Of a stretch of 64,000 bases of DNA, positions 53,730 through 62,306 are shown in pieces. Position numbers and translations under genes: made by a program. Every line of letters begins with the position of its first letter. Positions within the stretch are counted from its first letter, which is position 1. Source of the DNA: Polyangiaceae bacterium. GTDB taxonomy: Bacteria; Myxococcota_A; Polyangia; Polyangiales; Polyangiaceae. The stretch covers positions 62,001-126,000 of the forward strand of contig JAICUB010000011.1 in NCBI GenBank assembly GCA_025936045.1, read 5' to 3'. The notes under the pieces are model-generated. The model had not been told where the DNA came from. It saw nothing but the letters and a program-made list of their open reading frames with translations, and searched no databases.

Positions 53730-54353
53730 GTGGTGAGTGACGGGAGCGACCTGGTGGCGCGCTGCCGCGCGGGTGAGCCTGCGGCTTTTCGGCAGCTCTT
53801 TCGCGAGCATCGTACGAGCGTCACCCGGTTGATCCACCGTATGACGGGTGGAAGCCAGGACCTCGAGGATCTCGTACAGGAGACCTTCGTGCAGGTGCAC
53901 CGGAGCCTCGGCAACTTCCGGCGTGAAGCGCAGCTCGGCACCTGGATTTACCGCATCGCTATCAACGTCGTCCTCATGCACCGGCGCGCGCTGAGGAGCC
54001 GCCCCTCGTTCGCGCCGGGGCCGAGCGACGCGCGGCTCGACGAAGAAGACCTGCCCGACGAGCTGCTCGCGCGGCGCCGCCGCGTCGCCGCTCTCTATCG
54101 CCTGCTCGACGGGATGAGCGAGAAGAAGCGAACCGTGTACGTACTGCACGAGCTCGAAGGGCTCTCGCCCGCCGCGATCTCGAAGCTCGTCGGCGCACCG
54201 GTGCTCACGGTGCGCACGCGACTCTTCTACGCGCGGCGCTCGCTCCTCGCGGAGCTCGCAGACGAGCCGTCGCTCGCCGCGCTCGCCGACGCGCTCCCTC
54301 CCTTGTCCGATCCCGCACCCGCCGGCGCCGAGCCGCACAAGGAGCCGGCATGA
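53730..54353 (+). CDS. ECF-type RNA polymerase sigma factor
   Basis: This sigma factor of about 207 residues has an ECF layout. Region 2 reads LFREHRTSVTRLIHRM and DLEDLVQETFVQVHRSLGNF, with TWIYRIAIN. Region 4 reads LEGLSPAAISKLVG and TVRTRLFYARRSL (DNA-binding helix). It should direct RNA polymerase to a small stress or envelope regulon. The start is uncertain: a GTG at 53616 lies within the upstream hairpin, whereas GTG at 53730 or 53733 gives the usual length. The stop overlaps the next gene by 4 bp (ATGA). Confidence 0.88.
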   Translation: MVSDGSDLVARCRAGEPAAFRQLFREHRTSVTRLIHRMTGGSQDLEDLVQETFVQVHRSLGNFRREAQLGTWIYRIAINVVLMHRRALRSRPSFAPGPSDARLDEEDLPDELLARRRRVAALYRLLDGMSEKKRTVYVLHELEGLSPAAISKLVGAPVLTVRTRLFYARRSLLAELADEPSLAALADALPPLSDPAPAGAEPHKEPA

Positions 54354-55546
54354 GCCCCGATCGCAGCGAACGTGCCTTGCGCGAAGTCACGCGCGAAGCG
54401 CGCACCGAACAGTTACCCAAGGTCGACTGGGCCGCCATCGAAGAGCAACTGCCGATGACGCGCGTGCACACGCTGCCGCCGCGCCCGCGAAGCTTTCGTC
54501 CCTGGCTCGTCGCGGCCGCGTTCGCGCTCGCCGGCGGCGCGGGCGCCTACGCGTTCACTCTCGTTTACCCGCATGCCGCGCAGGTCGCGACGACGCGGGT
54601 GAGCACCCCCGTGACACCGCCCGCCGCCCGTGCCCCCGCGAACGAGGACGTGAACGGCGACGCGCTCTTCGTGGGCGCGCGCGTCGTGGCGGGTGATTTC
54701 CCGCAGAGCGTCGTCCACGCCGGGCACGCGCGCTGGACGCTCGCGCCGCACAGCGAGGGCACCCTGCTCGCGAACGGCGACATCGTCACCGTCCGGCTCG
54801 AGCATGGGAGCGTCACCTCGCGCGTCGTGAAGAGCTCGCGCACGGAGACGTTCGCGGTCGAGGCCGCGGACGTGCGTGTCGCAGCCCATGGCACCGAGTT
54901 CACGGTGAGCCTCGGAGCCGACGGCGTCTCGGTGAGCGTCACCGAGGGCTCGGTGCTCGTCGGCCCGCGAGAGGAGCCCGGCCAAGGCCAGCTCCTCATC
55001 AGCCCGGCCGCGAAGCGCTACACGGGCGCCGCCCTCCCCGTCGAAGACGACGGTAGCGGGCTCGAAGCGCTCGGCGGGCATCGCGCCGCGAACCGCATGG
55101 CCGCCGAAAGCACGCCGGATGCGAGCGGCAGCACGGGCGCCTCGGGCAAGTCGAGCCGGCTCGGGCTCGCACCCCCCGCGTCCACGGAGAAGCTCACCGC
55201 GCGCAAGGCCGCGAGCGGGCCGGCAGCGGGCGCCGCACCGAGCGAGGTCGATGAGCGACCGAGCGAGCCGTCGGCGGCGGGGCTCGAAGCAGCGACGGCG
55301 AGCGTCATGCGCCTCACGCAAGCTTGCTTCAAGGAGCGCACCATCGCCGGCGAGGGCGTCCGCGTCACGGCGCAAACGAGCGTCACCTTCCGCACGCTGC
55401 CGGAAGGCGGCGTGAACCGCGTCGTCTTCGAACCGCCGCTCTCACCCGCCGTGCAAGCATGCGTGAACGCCGGCATGGGCGCGATCCAGACGGACGCCAC
55501 GCGCAACGGCTTCCAGGTTTCGCACTCGCTCGATCTCGAGCGCTGA
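54350..55546 (+). CDS. FecR-like membrane protein with C-terminal AgmX/TonB-like domain
   Basis: This 398-residue protein has a cytoplasmic N terminus of about 45 residues, a membrane span (about 48-72), a FecR-type beta domain (for example SVVHAGHARWTLAPHSEG and DVRVAAHGTEFTVSL), a Pro/Ala/Ser linker, and a C-terminal domain with the pattern VRVTAQTSVTFRTLPEGGV. It is co-transcribed with the ECF gene (4-bp overlap), so it probably acts as its anti-sigma or signal receiver. There is no ZAS HxxxCxxC motif. Which domain binds sigma is not visible. Confidence 0.78.
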   Translation: MSPDRSERALREVTREARTEQLPKVDWAAIEEQLPMTRVHTLPPRPRSFRPWLVAAAFALAGGAGAYAFTLVYPHAAQVATTRVSTPVTPPAARAPANEDVNGDALFVGARVVAGDFPQSVVHAGHARWTLAPHSEGTLLANGDIVTVRLEHGSVTSRVVKSSRTETFAVEAADVRVAAHGTEFTVSLGADGVSVSVTEGSVLVGPREEPGQGQLLISPAAKRYTGAALPVEDDGSGLEALGGHRAANRMAAESTPDASGSTGASGKSSRLGLAPPASTEKLTARKAASGPAAGAAPSEVDERPSEPSAAGLEAATASVMRLTQACFKERTIAGEGVRVTAQTSVTFRTLPEGGVNRVVFEPPLSPAVQACVNAGMGAIQTDATRNGFQVSHSLDLER

Positions 55547-55572
55547 GCGCTCGCGCCGTTCGGCTCCGTCCG

Positions 55573-55977
55573 CTATTCGTCGCGGCGCAGCACGACGGCG
55601 TGCGTCGTATCGAGCATCCAGCGCACGCTGCGCTCGTCGTCGATGCGCAGATGCAGTGGATCCGTCTTGCCGTCGGGGCGCTGCACGGCGAGACGCACGT
55701 CGCTATCGTGAACCGCCGCGACCTTGTACGGGGCGCTTCGGGGCTCCTCGGCGGGGATCGTGACCGTGATCTGCGAGCCCGAGAACTCGAACGAGACGCC
55801 CTTCGCCCAACCGGTCGCGCGCGAAAGCTCACGCTGCTCGAAACTCTCCACCGAGTCGCCGAGCCAGCGCCCGTCGAGCTGGCGCTGGACGGGATTTCCG
55901 CATCCCACGAGACAGGGAGCCGCGACGAGAACCGTCAAAAGCGCGGCTTTTCCCGGAGAAATTGGCATGAACGGCAT
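55573..55977 (-). CDS. Small hypothetical lipoprotein
   Basis: This 134-residue lipoprotein has lipobox LVGC within a signal peptide MPFMPISPGKAALL. The remainder has beta strands (GRWLGDSVESFEQREL, VSFEFSGSQITVTIP) and ends with HAVVLRRDE. No family recognised. The start is uncertain: the ATG at 56016 would add 13 residues upstream of MPF. It is convergent with the FecR-like gene. Confidence 0.65.
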   Translation of the reverse strand: MPFMPISPGKAALLTVLVAAPCLVGCGNPVQRQLDGRWLGDSVESFEQRELSRATGWAKGVSFEFSGSQITVTIPAEEPRSAPYKVAAVHDSDVRLAVQRPDGKTDPLHLRIDDERSVRWMLDTTHAVVLRRDE

Positions 55978-56049
55978 GGTAAGATACTCACCTACATTGT
56001 AGCCAAGTTTGTGCATGCCTCCGGCCGTCCAAGCCTTCCATCCCCTCGC

Positions 56050-56994
56050 CTAGCGGCAGCAGCGTACGCCGGTGCTGTAGTCGAAGTATTCGGGCGGGTG
56101 CTCCGTCACGCGGGCGTCGCAGCCGTTCAGGGTAGCCCGCGAGTAAAATCCCCCGAGGAAGGCACCTCGGGGCTCGTCGACCCACTCGTCGAGGTTGCCG
56201 ACCATGTCGAAGACGGCGTCGGAGCCCCAGTCGCTCCGGCAGCGCTCGGTCTCGCCCGTGCGGCGGAGGAGCGGGCCCGTCGCGCCGCTGACGAGGTTGA
56301 GCCGCGGGTCGAGATGATTGCGCGAGGCGTTCCCCCAGAGCACCGTCGCTGGGTGTGCCTCGCGGTACACGTTGCAGGCGCCCGCTTCGTAGCTCGCGCC
56401 GTACGGAAACTGCCGGTTTCGTTCGCCACGACAGGCGGTGACCCACTCCGCGGCGCTGCAGAGCCGTTTGCCGGCGTTGGCGCAGGCCCGCGCGGCGAGC
56501 AAGCCGCTCACGTAACCATTCGGAGTGACGCCGGCCACGGACATCGCCTTCGGCTCGAACGGCTCGAGCAGCTCCCACGCGGGAGGCTGCGGGAGCTCGG
56601 GCGCGTCGCGCGGTCGCGTGCCCGTGAACGCTTCGAACGCGGTCTTCGCGTCCGCGCGCCGCGGGGCGAAGTAGGGCGAGATGGCCCGCGCGAGCTTCAG
56701 ATCGACGAGCGACGCTTCGTAGCGATCGATGCAAAAACGCCCGCCGACATCGACCATGTCGGAGCCGCAGCGACCCGCGAGCGGCGGCGCGACCGCGGCC
56801 GGCGGCGGTGCGCCTTCGAGCGCGTGATCGCCGCCGTCGGGCAGGTACAACACGACCGGCGGCGTGTCGCTCGCGAGCGGCGGCGACGCGCGAGCGCTCG
56901 GCGCTGGATGCTCGTCCGGCGCCGAGTGGCGCTCACAAGCGGCGCCGGTCGCGATGAGGAAGCAGAGCGATGTCGCGCGAGCGCGCGCTCTCAC
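56050..56994 (-). CDS. SUMF1/FGE-family lipoprotein
   Basis: This 314-residue lipoprotein has lipobox TGAAC and a SUMF1-type (formylglycine-generating-enzyme-like) domain in the last 240 residues. Key segments are VGGRFCIDRYEASL, GKRLCSAAEWVTACRG, FDMVGNLDEWV and the terminal STGVRCC, where the canonical family ends GFRC. True FGEs use copper and convert a Cys of sulfatases; here only the fold is clear. The GTG start overlaps the infA stop by 4 bp (GTGA), an odd coupling. Confidence 0.8.
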   Translation of the reverse strand: MRARARATSLCFLIATGAACERHSAPDEHPAPSARASPPLASDTPPVVLYLPDGGDHALEGAPPPAAVAPPLAGRCGSDMVDVGGRFCIDRYEASLVDLKLARAISPYFAPRRADAKTAFEAFTGTRPRDAPELPQPPAWELLEPFEPKAMSVAGVTPNGYVSGLLAARACANAGKRLCSAAEWVTACRGERNRQFPYGASYEAGACNVYREAHPATVLWGNASRNHLDPRLNLVSGATGPLLRRTGETERCRSDWGSDAVFDMVGNLDEWVDEPRGAFLGGFYSRATLNGCDARVTEHPPEYFDYSTGVRCCR

Positions 56995-57212
56995 TTGCCG
57001 CGGTAGACGATGAGCCCGTGGCTCAAGTCGTACGGCGAAACCGCGACGCGCACGCGGTCACCGGGGAGCACGCGGATATGGTGCCGGCGCATGCGACCGG
57101 AGAGCTGTGCTCGCACGATGGCGCCGCCCTGGTCGACCTTGATGTTGTATTGGCCGCCGCCGAGGGCGTCTTGAATGACGCCTTCCATTTCGAGCAGATC
57201 GCCCTTACTCAT
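56991..57212 (-). CDS. infA: Translation initiation factor IF-1
   Basis: This 73-residue OB-fold protein is IF-1. It has GVIQDALGGGQYNIKV, QLSGRMRRHHIRVLPGDRV and SPYDLSHGLIVYRGK, all typical. It binds the A site of 30S during initiation. The ATG start has a TAACACATG context. It overlaps the SUMF1-type gene at its 3' end, so the two may be co-translated. It is divergent from the GH113-like gene (37 bp). Confidence 0.96.
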   Translation of the reverse strand: MSKGDLLEMEGVIQDALGGGQYNIKVDQGGAIVRAQLSGRMRRHHIRVLPGDRVRVAVSPYDLSHGLIVYRGK

Positions 57213-57249
57213 GTGTTACGTTTCGCAAAAGACATCCCGGTCGTAGGTT

Positions 57250-58458
57250 TTGCCGGCGGAAGAATACATATCCCCGGGCCTCGGGCAAGGTGCCCGCTGC
57301 CGAAATCTCTTCTGCGTCGCGTTCTTCGCGCTGCTTCTGGCCGCGGTTGAGGCTCGGGCGGCCGATCTACGCGTCGGTCCCGGCGCGCGGGCCTGGGCCG
57401 ACGCCGGGCGCGGCGCGATGCGCGGCATCACGATCGGACCGATCGAAAGCAGCCTCCACCCCGGCCGGGGCTACGGCAGCGCGCCCTACCGCCGCACGCT
57501 GACCGAAACGCGGGAGCTCGGCGCGACGTGGGTGAGCCTCACGCCGTTCGGCCGCGTGGCGGACCTTTCCCCGAGCGGCGTGTCGCTCACGTTCGAGCAG
57601 CCGTTCGAAGAGAACCGCGTCGCCGTCGGACGCGCGATCGATCAGGCGCACGAGGCCGGGCTCAAGGTGCTGCTCGTGCCGCACCTCTGGGTCGAGAGCG
57701 GCGGTTGGCGCGGCGAGCTCGACCCAGGCAACGACGACGACTGGAGCCGCTTCGCACGGAGCTACCGCGACTTTTTGCTCGCGTGGGCGAACGTCGCGCG
57801 CGAGCACCACGCCGACATGCTCGCGCTCGGCGTCGAGCTCAGGAGCTGGGTGACGACGGCGCACGCCGACAGCTTCGTCGCGCTCGCACGCGACGTCCGC
57901 GCGCTCTACCCGGGCCTTCTCACGTACGCTTCGAACTGGGACGACGTCGACGACGCCGTGCTGCTCGGGGCAGTCGACCTCATCGGCGTGAACGCGTTTT
58001 TCCCGCTCACCGAACAGCACGGCGCGAGCACGGAAGAGCTCATGCGCGGCGGCGAGCGCGTCGCTGGACGCCTGCGCGCCGTCGCCGAGCGCTGGCAGAA
58101 GCCCATCGTGCTCACCGAGTTCGGCTACACGACGCGCACCGACCCCGCGCTGCGCCCCTGGGAGTGGCCCGACAAGATGAGCCACGTGACGGTCGACGAA
58201 GCAGCGCAAGCACGCGCTTACTACGGCTTGCTCGCGCCGCTCATGAACGAACCTTGGCTCGCGGGCGCCTTCGTCTGGCGCCTGTACGCCGATCCGGAGG
58301 ATGTCTCCCAGGAAGCCGAATGGGGGTTCTCTCCGCGCGGCAAGCTCGCCGAGCTCGTGCTGCGCGACGCCTACGCCGCACATTGGGCGGCCGATCCGCC
58401 CTGGCCGCCGGGCGAGAGCTTGTTCAGAGACGCAGCGGAGCTGCCGGGAATTTTTTGA
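57250..58458 (+). CDS. GH113-like glycoside hydrolase
   Basis: This 402-residue protein has a signal peptide (to about residue 39) and a TIM-barrel domain of the GH113/mannanase-like type. Segments such as RGITIGPIESSLHPGRGYG, KVLLVPHLWVESGGWRGEL, GVELRSWV (expected acid/base) and PIVLTEFGYTTR (expected nucleophile Glu) fit. It should cleave beta-mannan or a related beta-1,4 polysaccharide. The start is TTG at 57250; no better in-frame ATG or GTG exists before the signal peptide. A CCCCCG-CGGGGG hairpin follows the stop. Confidence 0.82.
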   Translation: MPAEEYISPGLGQGARCRNLFCVAFFALLLAAVEARAADLRVGPGARAWADAGRGAMRGITIGPIESSLHPGRGYGSAPYRRTLTETRELGATWVSLTPFGRVADLSPSGVSLTFEQPFEENRVAVGRAIDQAHEAGLKVLLVPHLWVESGGWRGELDPGNDDDWSRFARSYRDFLLAWANVAREHHADMLALGVELRSWVTTAHADSFVALARDVRALYPGLLTYASNWDDVDDAVLLGAVDLIGVNAFFPLTEQHGASTEELMRGGERVAGRLRAVAERWQKPIVLTEFGYTTRTDPALRPWEWPDKMSHVTVDEAAQARAYYGLLAPLMNEPWLAGAFVWRLYADPEDVSQEAEWGFSPRGKLAELVLRDAYAAHWAADPPWPPGESLFRDAAELPGIF

Positions 58459-58481
58459 CCCCCGTCGCATGCCGGCGGGGG
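58459..58481. terminator. GC hairpin directly after GH113-like gene
   Basis: CCCCCG and CGGGGG pair over 6 bp with an 11-base loop, starting on the base after the stop. No T tract. Likely terminator between convergent genes. Confidence 0.5.
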
Positions 58482-58577
58482 CGCGCTTGCGAGCGCTTCA
58501 CGCGCGCCAAGCGTCGAGTTTGGTAGGGCGCGCGTGGCGCGGCGACTGCCGGTGCTCTCGCACTCCGGAGGAGCAGC

Positions 58578-60830
58578 TCAATATTCGGCGTCGCTCGCCG
58601 GGGCGACCGTGGGAAGCTCGAGGGCGAGCCGGGGCACGCCCTTCGGGCCGTCCTCCAAGTAGCGGTAGCGAGCGAAATTGCCGACGACACGTTCGACGTA
58701 GTCGAGGGTTTCGGCGTAGGGAATGCGCGCCACGAAGACGTCGAGGGGGAGCGACTTGGCGCCGTCGAGCCAGCGATGAACGGCGGCTGGTCCGGCGTTG
58801 TACGCGGCCGCAGCGAGCGCGACGTTACCGCCGAAGGTGTCGAGCAGCTTCTTCAGGTAACGCGCCGAGAAATGGAGACTCGCGGCGGGTTGCGCGAGCA
58901 GCGTGGGATCGAAGGGCTCGCCGAGCTCCTTGGCGACGCGTTCTGCCGTTCCGGGGAGCAGCTGCATGAGGCCGCGCGCGCCGGCGCCGGACGCCGCGTC
59001 TTGCTTGAACGCGCTCTCCTGGCGCATGACGGCGTAGAGCAGCGCTTCCGGGACACCCGCGTCGCGCGCCGCGTCCGGCACGGCGGCGCGATACGGCCGG
59101 GGATACACGCAATCCCACTCCCACAGCGTCGCGGCGGACGGTGCCGACAGGAGCGCGCGCCCGTCGACCTCCGTCTGCGCGATTTGATAGCGGCGCGCCG
59201 CGACGTCGAGCAGGCCGTAGGCGTCACAGAGCCCCTCGCCCGCGCGCACGCCGAAGCGCTGCTTCAAGCCACTCTCGGCGTGCACGAGCTCGAGCTCGGC
59301 GTCGCGATCGAGGCCGAGCGCGTGGAGCACGCTCACGTTGTCCGGCAGCGTGATGCTGAGCGGCGGCAGCGGCACGGCCGGTTTTCCCGCAGGAACGGGC
59401 TCGACGCCCGGGCTCTTCAGCGCTGCGAGACGCGCGGCGCTCGCGAGCGCCGTGAAGCCGAGCGGTTGCGTGGACGCGACCTCGGCGAAGAGCGTCGCGG
59501 CGTTCGTGGTTTCACCCGCGGCGGCCCGCGCGACACCCTCGAGGTGACGGAGACGCGCGGCGCGGCGGGCCTCGTGCTCGTCGCGCGCGAGGAGCTCGAA
59601 CGCGGACGCGGCGGCCGCGTTCTTGCCGAGCACGAGCCACGAGACGGCGCGCTCGTAAATCGCGTCGGCGCGCGATTTCCCGTGTGGGTAGCCGTCGAGG
59701 TACGTGCCGTAAGCGCGCGCGGCGTCCGCGAAGCGTCCGCCCGCGTAGTGCGTGCGCGCGACGAGGTAGCTCGCCTGCTCCGCCCAGCTCGAACGCGGAA
59801 AGCGACTCTTGAGCTCCTTGTAACCCTTGACCGCGCGCTCGTCGTCTTGAGCGCGCGCGAGCGCGCGCGCCGCGTAAAACGTGCATTCGGCCGCGTCGAC
59901 GCCGGGTCCGCGCGCAGCGCGCGCGAAGAGCTCGCTCGCTTTTTTGTAATCGCGCCGCGCGTAATAGAGAGCGAACGCACGTGCGCGTTCGAGACGGCCG
60001 CTCGTGATGGCGGGACCGGACGCCGTGGCGAGACGCTCGAGCTCCGTTTCGGTGCGCTCGACGGCGCCCGCGCGGCCGAAGGTGAGCGCACGCCCGAGCC
60101 GCTCCTCTTTCGTCAGCGCGCGCTCGGGCGCGACGGCGGCGAGGTGCGCGTCGGCGTCCGGCGAGCCGAGCGAGTCCTCGAGCGCGAGCCAGCGCAGGTC
60201 GTTCGCGGCTTGGACTTTGACGCCGAGCTTCGCCGCGGAACGCGCGCGCACCGAACGCGCCAGCACCTCCGTCGCGTGCTGGCGCTTGCCCTTGAGCTCG
60301 TTCACGACGCGCGCGGCGAGCGCGCTTGCTTGCGCGTAATCACCCGCGCGCTCGCGCGCGAGCGCCGCACGCGCGACGGACTCCGGGTCGGCTTTGGTCG
60401 CGAAGTACGCCGCCGCGTCGGCGTAAGGACCCGCCGAAAGCTCGGCTTCGGCGCGTAAACGGCGGATCGTCCCTGCGAGGGCCGGCAGGTCCGTGTCGAG
60501 CCCGACGAGGAGCGTGACCGCGTGCCCCGCGTCACCGAGCTCGAGCGCCGTCTTGGCGCGAGCGAGCTTCAGCTCGGGACGTTGCTCGAGCGTGGGTTCC
60601 GCGTCGAGCGCACGCGCAGCGTCGGCGTAACGACCGGCCCGCAACGCGAGCACCCAGGCGCCGCTCGGCGCCGGGTTCGGCACGCTGAGCTCGGCGGTCG
60701 AGCTCGTCAGCGCGGCGCTCGCGAGCAACGCCGGGTCGCGGTGCTCGCGCGGCCCCGGATGCGCCTGCGTCGCCCCTCGCGCGCAGCCCGCCGCCGCGAA
60801 CGGAAGTACGAGCGCGAGCACGCGAAGCAC
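58578..60830 (-). CDS. Slt70-type lytic transglycosylase lipoprotein
   Basis: This 750-residue lipoprotein has lipobox AAAGC. The long N-terminal part is TPR-like helical (for example AERLARALTFGRAG-type Ala/Arg/Glu repeats), and the C-terminal SLT domain has MRQESAFKQDAASGAGARG with catalytic E605 and LMQLLPGTA, then AAYNAGPAAVHRWL. The enzyme cleaves peptidoglycan without water, giving anhydro-muropeptides. The GTG start at 60830 follows 46 bp after the F420-reductase-like gene stop. Confidence 0.92.
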   Translation of the reverse strand: MLRVLALVLPFAAAGCARGATQAHPGPREHRDPALLASAALTSSTAELSVPNPAPSGAWVLALRAGRYADAARALDAEPTLEQRPELKLARAKTALELGDAGHAVTLLVGLDTDLPALAGTIRRLRAEAELSAGPYADAAAYFATKADPESVARAALARERAGDYAQASALAARVVNELKGKRQHATEVLARSVRARSAAKLGVKVQAANDLRWLALEDSLGSPDADAHLAAVAPERALTKEERLGRALTFGRAGAVERTETELERLATASGPAITSGRLERARAFALYYARRDYKKASELFARAARGPGVDAAECTFYAARALARAQDDERAVKGYKELKSRFPRSSWAEQASYLVARTHYAGGRFADAARAYGTYLDGYPHGKSRADAIYERAVSWLVLGKNAAAASAFELLARDEHEARRAARLRHLEGVARAAAGETTNAATLFAEVASTQPLGFTALASAARLAALKSPGVEPVPAGKPAVPLPPLSITLPDNVSVLHALGLDRDAELELVHAESGLKQRFGVRAGEGLCDAYGLLDVAARRYQIAQTEVDGRALLSAPSAATLWEWDCVYPRPYRAAVPDAARDAGVPEALLYAVMRQESAFKQDAASGAGARGLMQLLPGTAERVAKELGEPFDPTLLAQPAASLHFSARYLKKLLDTFGGNVALAAAAYNAGPAAVHRWLDGAKSLPLDVFVARIPYAETLDYVERVVGNFARYRYLEDGPKGVPRLALELPTVAPASDAEY

Positions 60831-60876
60831 CCAGCACTTTTAGCATGCCCGCGCCACCCCGCCGCCGATATTCCGG

Positions 60877-61524
60877 CTACTTCTTCAAGAGCTTGAAGGC
60901 GTGAGTCCAGCCGCCCGTGATGAAGCCATACATGACCCACACGATGCACAGCGGCTCGAGGTAGCGCGAGGACTCGATACCGCCCAAGTCCGTGACTTCG
61001 GACCAGCCGAAGTCGCGGAGGATTTGCGTGACCTCCTTCTTCGCCTCGCCGTCGTTGCCGCAAATGAACATATCGGGAGCGCCGCCCGCGTACTCGGGGC
61101 GAAACATGGCCGTGTGTCCGACGATGTTCCAACACTTGACCACGCGCGCAGCGGGCGCCGCGCGCTGTACTTGCTCCCCGCCCGAATCGGTATGCCCGAC
61201 GAAAAGGCCCGGCGGCTTGCCTTTCGAGAAGTCGAGCGGATTGGTCGTATCGATGAGAAGCTTGCCCTTCAGTCGCTCGGCGGGAATGGACTTGATGACG
61301 GCGTCGTTGGCGGCGCCGTGTGTCGATAAGACGATGAGGTCGCCGAACGCCGCCGCGTCCGCGAACGTGCCGTGCGAGGCCTTCGGCCCCGTCTCTTGCG
61401 CCCACGCGGCGGCCTTCTCGTTCGTGGCCTCACGCGCGCCGAGCTTCACCTCGTGACCGAGCGTGACGAAGGCTTTCCCGAGCGTGCGACCGACGTCGCC
61501 GGTACCCAAAATCCCTACTTTCAT
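60877..61524 (-). CDS. NADPH-dependent F420 reductase-like (COG2085) oxidoreductase
   Basis: This 215-residue protein starts with the dinucleotide motif KVGILGTGDVGRTLGKAF and HEVKLGAR, as in F420:NADP oxidoreductase. It has DLIVLSTHG and LLIDTTNPLDFSKG. The C-terminal helix ends in FKLLKK. Many members without F420 are annotated as NAD(P)-binding. The start at 61524 is supported by AAGGAG upstream. It lies upstream of the transglycosylase and is divergent from the small Tudor-like gene. Confidence 0.85.
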   Translation of the reverse strand: MKVGILGTGDVGRTLGKAFVTLGHEVKLGAREATNEKAAAWAQETGPKASHGTFADAAAFGDLIVLSTHGAANDAVIKSIPAERLKGKLLIDTTNPLDFSKGKPPGLFVGHTDSGGEQVQRAAPAARVVKCWNIVGHTAMFRPEYAGGAPDMFICGNDGEAKKEVTQILRDFGWSEVTDLGGIESSRYLEPLCIVWVMYGFITGGWTHAFKLLKK

Positions 61525-61702
61525 GCCTCGACTCCTTCCCTGCCCGCGAGCAACGGCAGCGACCAAACCTGAAGAGGCGGGCGCAGGGCGTCAAGCGGTC
61601 GGCGCTTTCTTGTTTCGTTACATCCGGGCGAGCTTGGGCGTAGCTATCGCCGGGTCGCGCCCGGAGCCGCACGGGGCACCTGCGATCGGCTAGCCTGGCC
61701 GC
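61525..61702. promoter_or_regulatory. Divergent region of F420-reductase-like and Tudor-like genes
   Basis: About 178 bp separate the two starts. No consensus promoter is visible. Confidence 0.35.
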
Positions 61703-62044
61703 GTGTCCATTCGCCCGCCTGGCGCGCCGAGCGTCTCGCGCTTCGAGGCGTGGGGCTTTTTGGCGTCACTCGGCGTCTTATTGGCGCTCGGCATCGCGGG
61801 CATCGTCGCTCTACTGCCGCGCGCCGAGCCGTCGGCGGATGCCGACGACGGGCCCGGCAACCCGACCGCCACCTACCGCGCGGAGCAACCCGTTGACGCC
61901 TGGCACTCCGGTCGCTGGTATCCCGCCCACGTCCACTCCGCGACCGGCAGCCGCTACTTCATCACCTACGACGATTTTTCAATCAGCTGGCATGAGTGGG
62001 TCACGGCGCGGCGGCTGCGAAAGCGACAAGGCAGCCCGCACTGA
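61703..62044 (+). CDS. Small membrane protein with Tudor/SH3-like barrel
   Basis: This 113-residue protein has one membrane span (about residues 17-39) and a C-terminal barrel of about 50 residues with the pattern VDAWHSGRWYPAHVHSAT and YFITYDDFSISWHEWVTARR, typical of Tudor/chromo/SH3-like folds with a W-x-G-x-W-Y-P-A start. The start is a GTG at 61703. It may bind a polymer or protein at the membrane. It is convergent with the GFA gene, and a perfect 8-bp hairpin follows 2 bp after its stop. Confidence 0.65.
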   Translation: MSIRPPGAPSVSRFEAWGFLASLGVLLALGIAGIVALLPRAEPSADADDGPGNPTATYRAEQPVDAWHSGRWYPAHVHSATGSRYFITYDDFSISWHEWVTARRLRKRQGSPH

Positions 62045-62046
62045 AC

Positions 62047-62065
62047 CCGCGCGCACTGCGCGCGG
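62047..62065. terminator. Perfect 8-bp hairpin after Tudor-like gene
   Basis: CCGCGCGC, loop ACT, GCGCGCGG. It starts 2 bp after the stop. No T tract follows. Likely terminator. Confidence 0.55.
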
Positions 62066-62283
62066 CGCGCGGACTCACCCCGCGCCCTTCGCTTGCTCGC
62101 TCCGCCCGCAGGTGCACTCGCCCGGTCGCTCGTCATGGACGGGACAATCTGGCTCGTGCTGGCCGTCGCGGGTGCACGCTTCGCAGCGGCAAAGTTCACC
62201 GCGTCGAATTTGGTCGGGAGTGACGGTGAGTCGCACGCCTTTTTGCATGCCGTGAACTTCGTCACGGCGCGCGCGTTCGCAAC

Positions 62284-62302
62284 GCCGTTCGCTACGAACG
62301 GC
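62284..62302. terminator. Perfect 8-bp hairpin after GFA gene
   Basis: GCCGTTCG, loop CTA, CGAACGGC. It lies a few bases downstream of the GFA stop on the minus strand. No T tract. Together with the hairpin at 62047 it frames the convergent region. Confidence 0.55.
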
Positions 62303-62306
62303 AGCG

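Noticed and set aside
62066..62283. Possible small gene in the convergent gap before GFA
   Set aside because: Short frames exist on both strands, but none has a signal, a domain or a ribosome site, and both ends are framed by hairpins.
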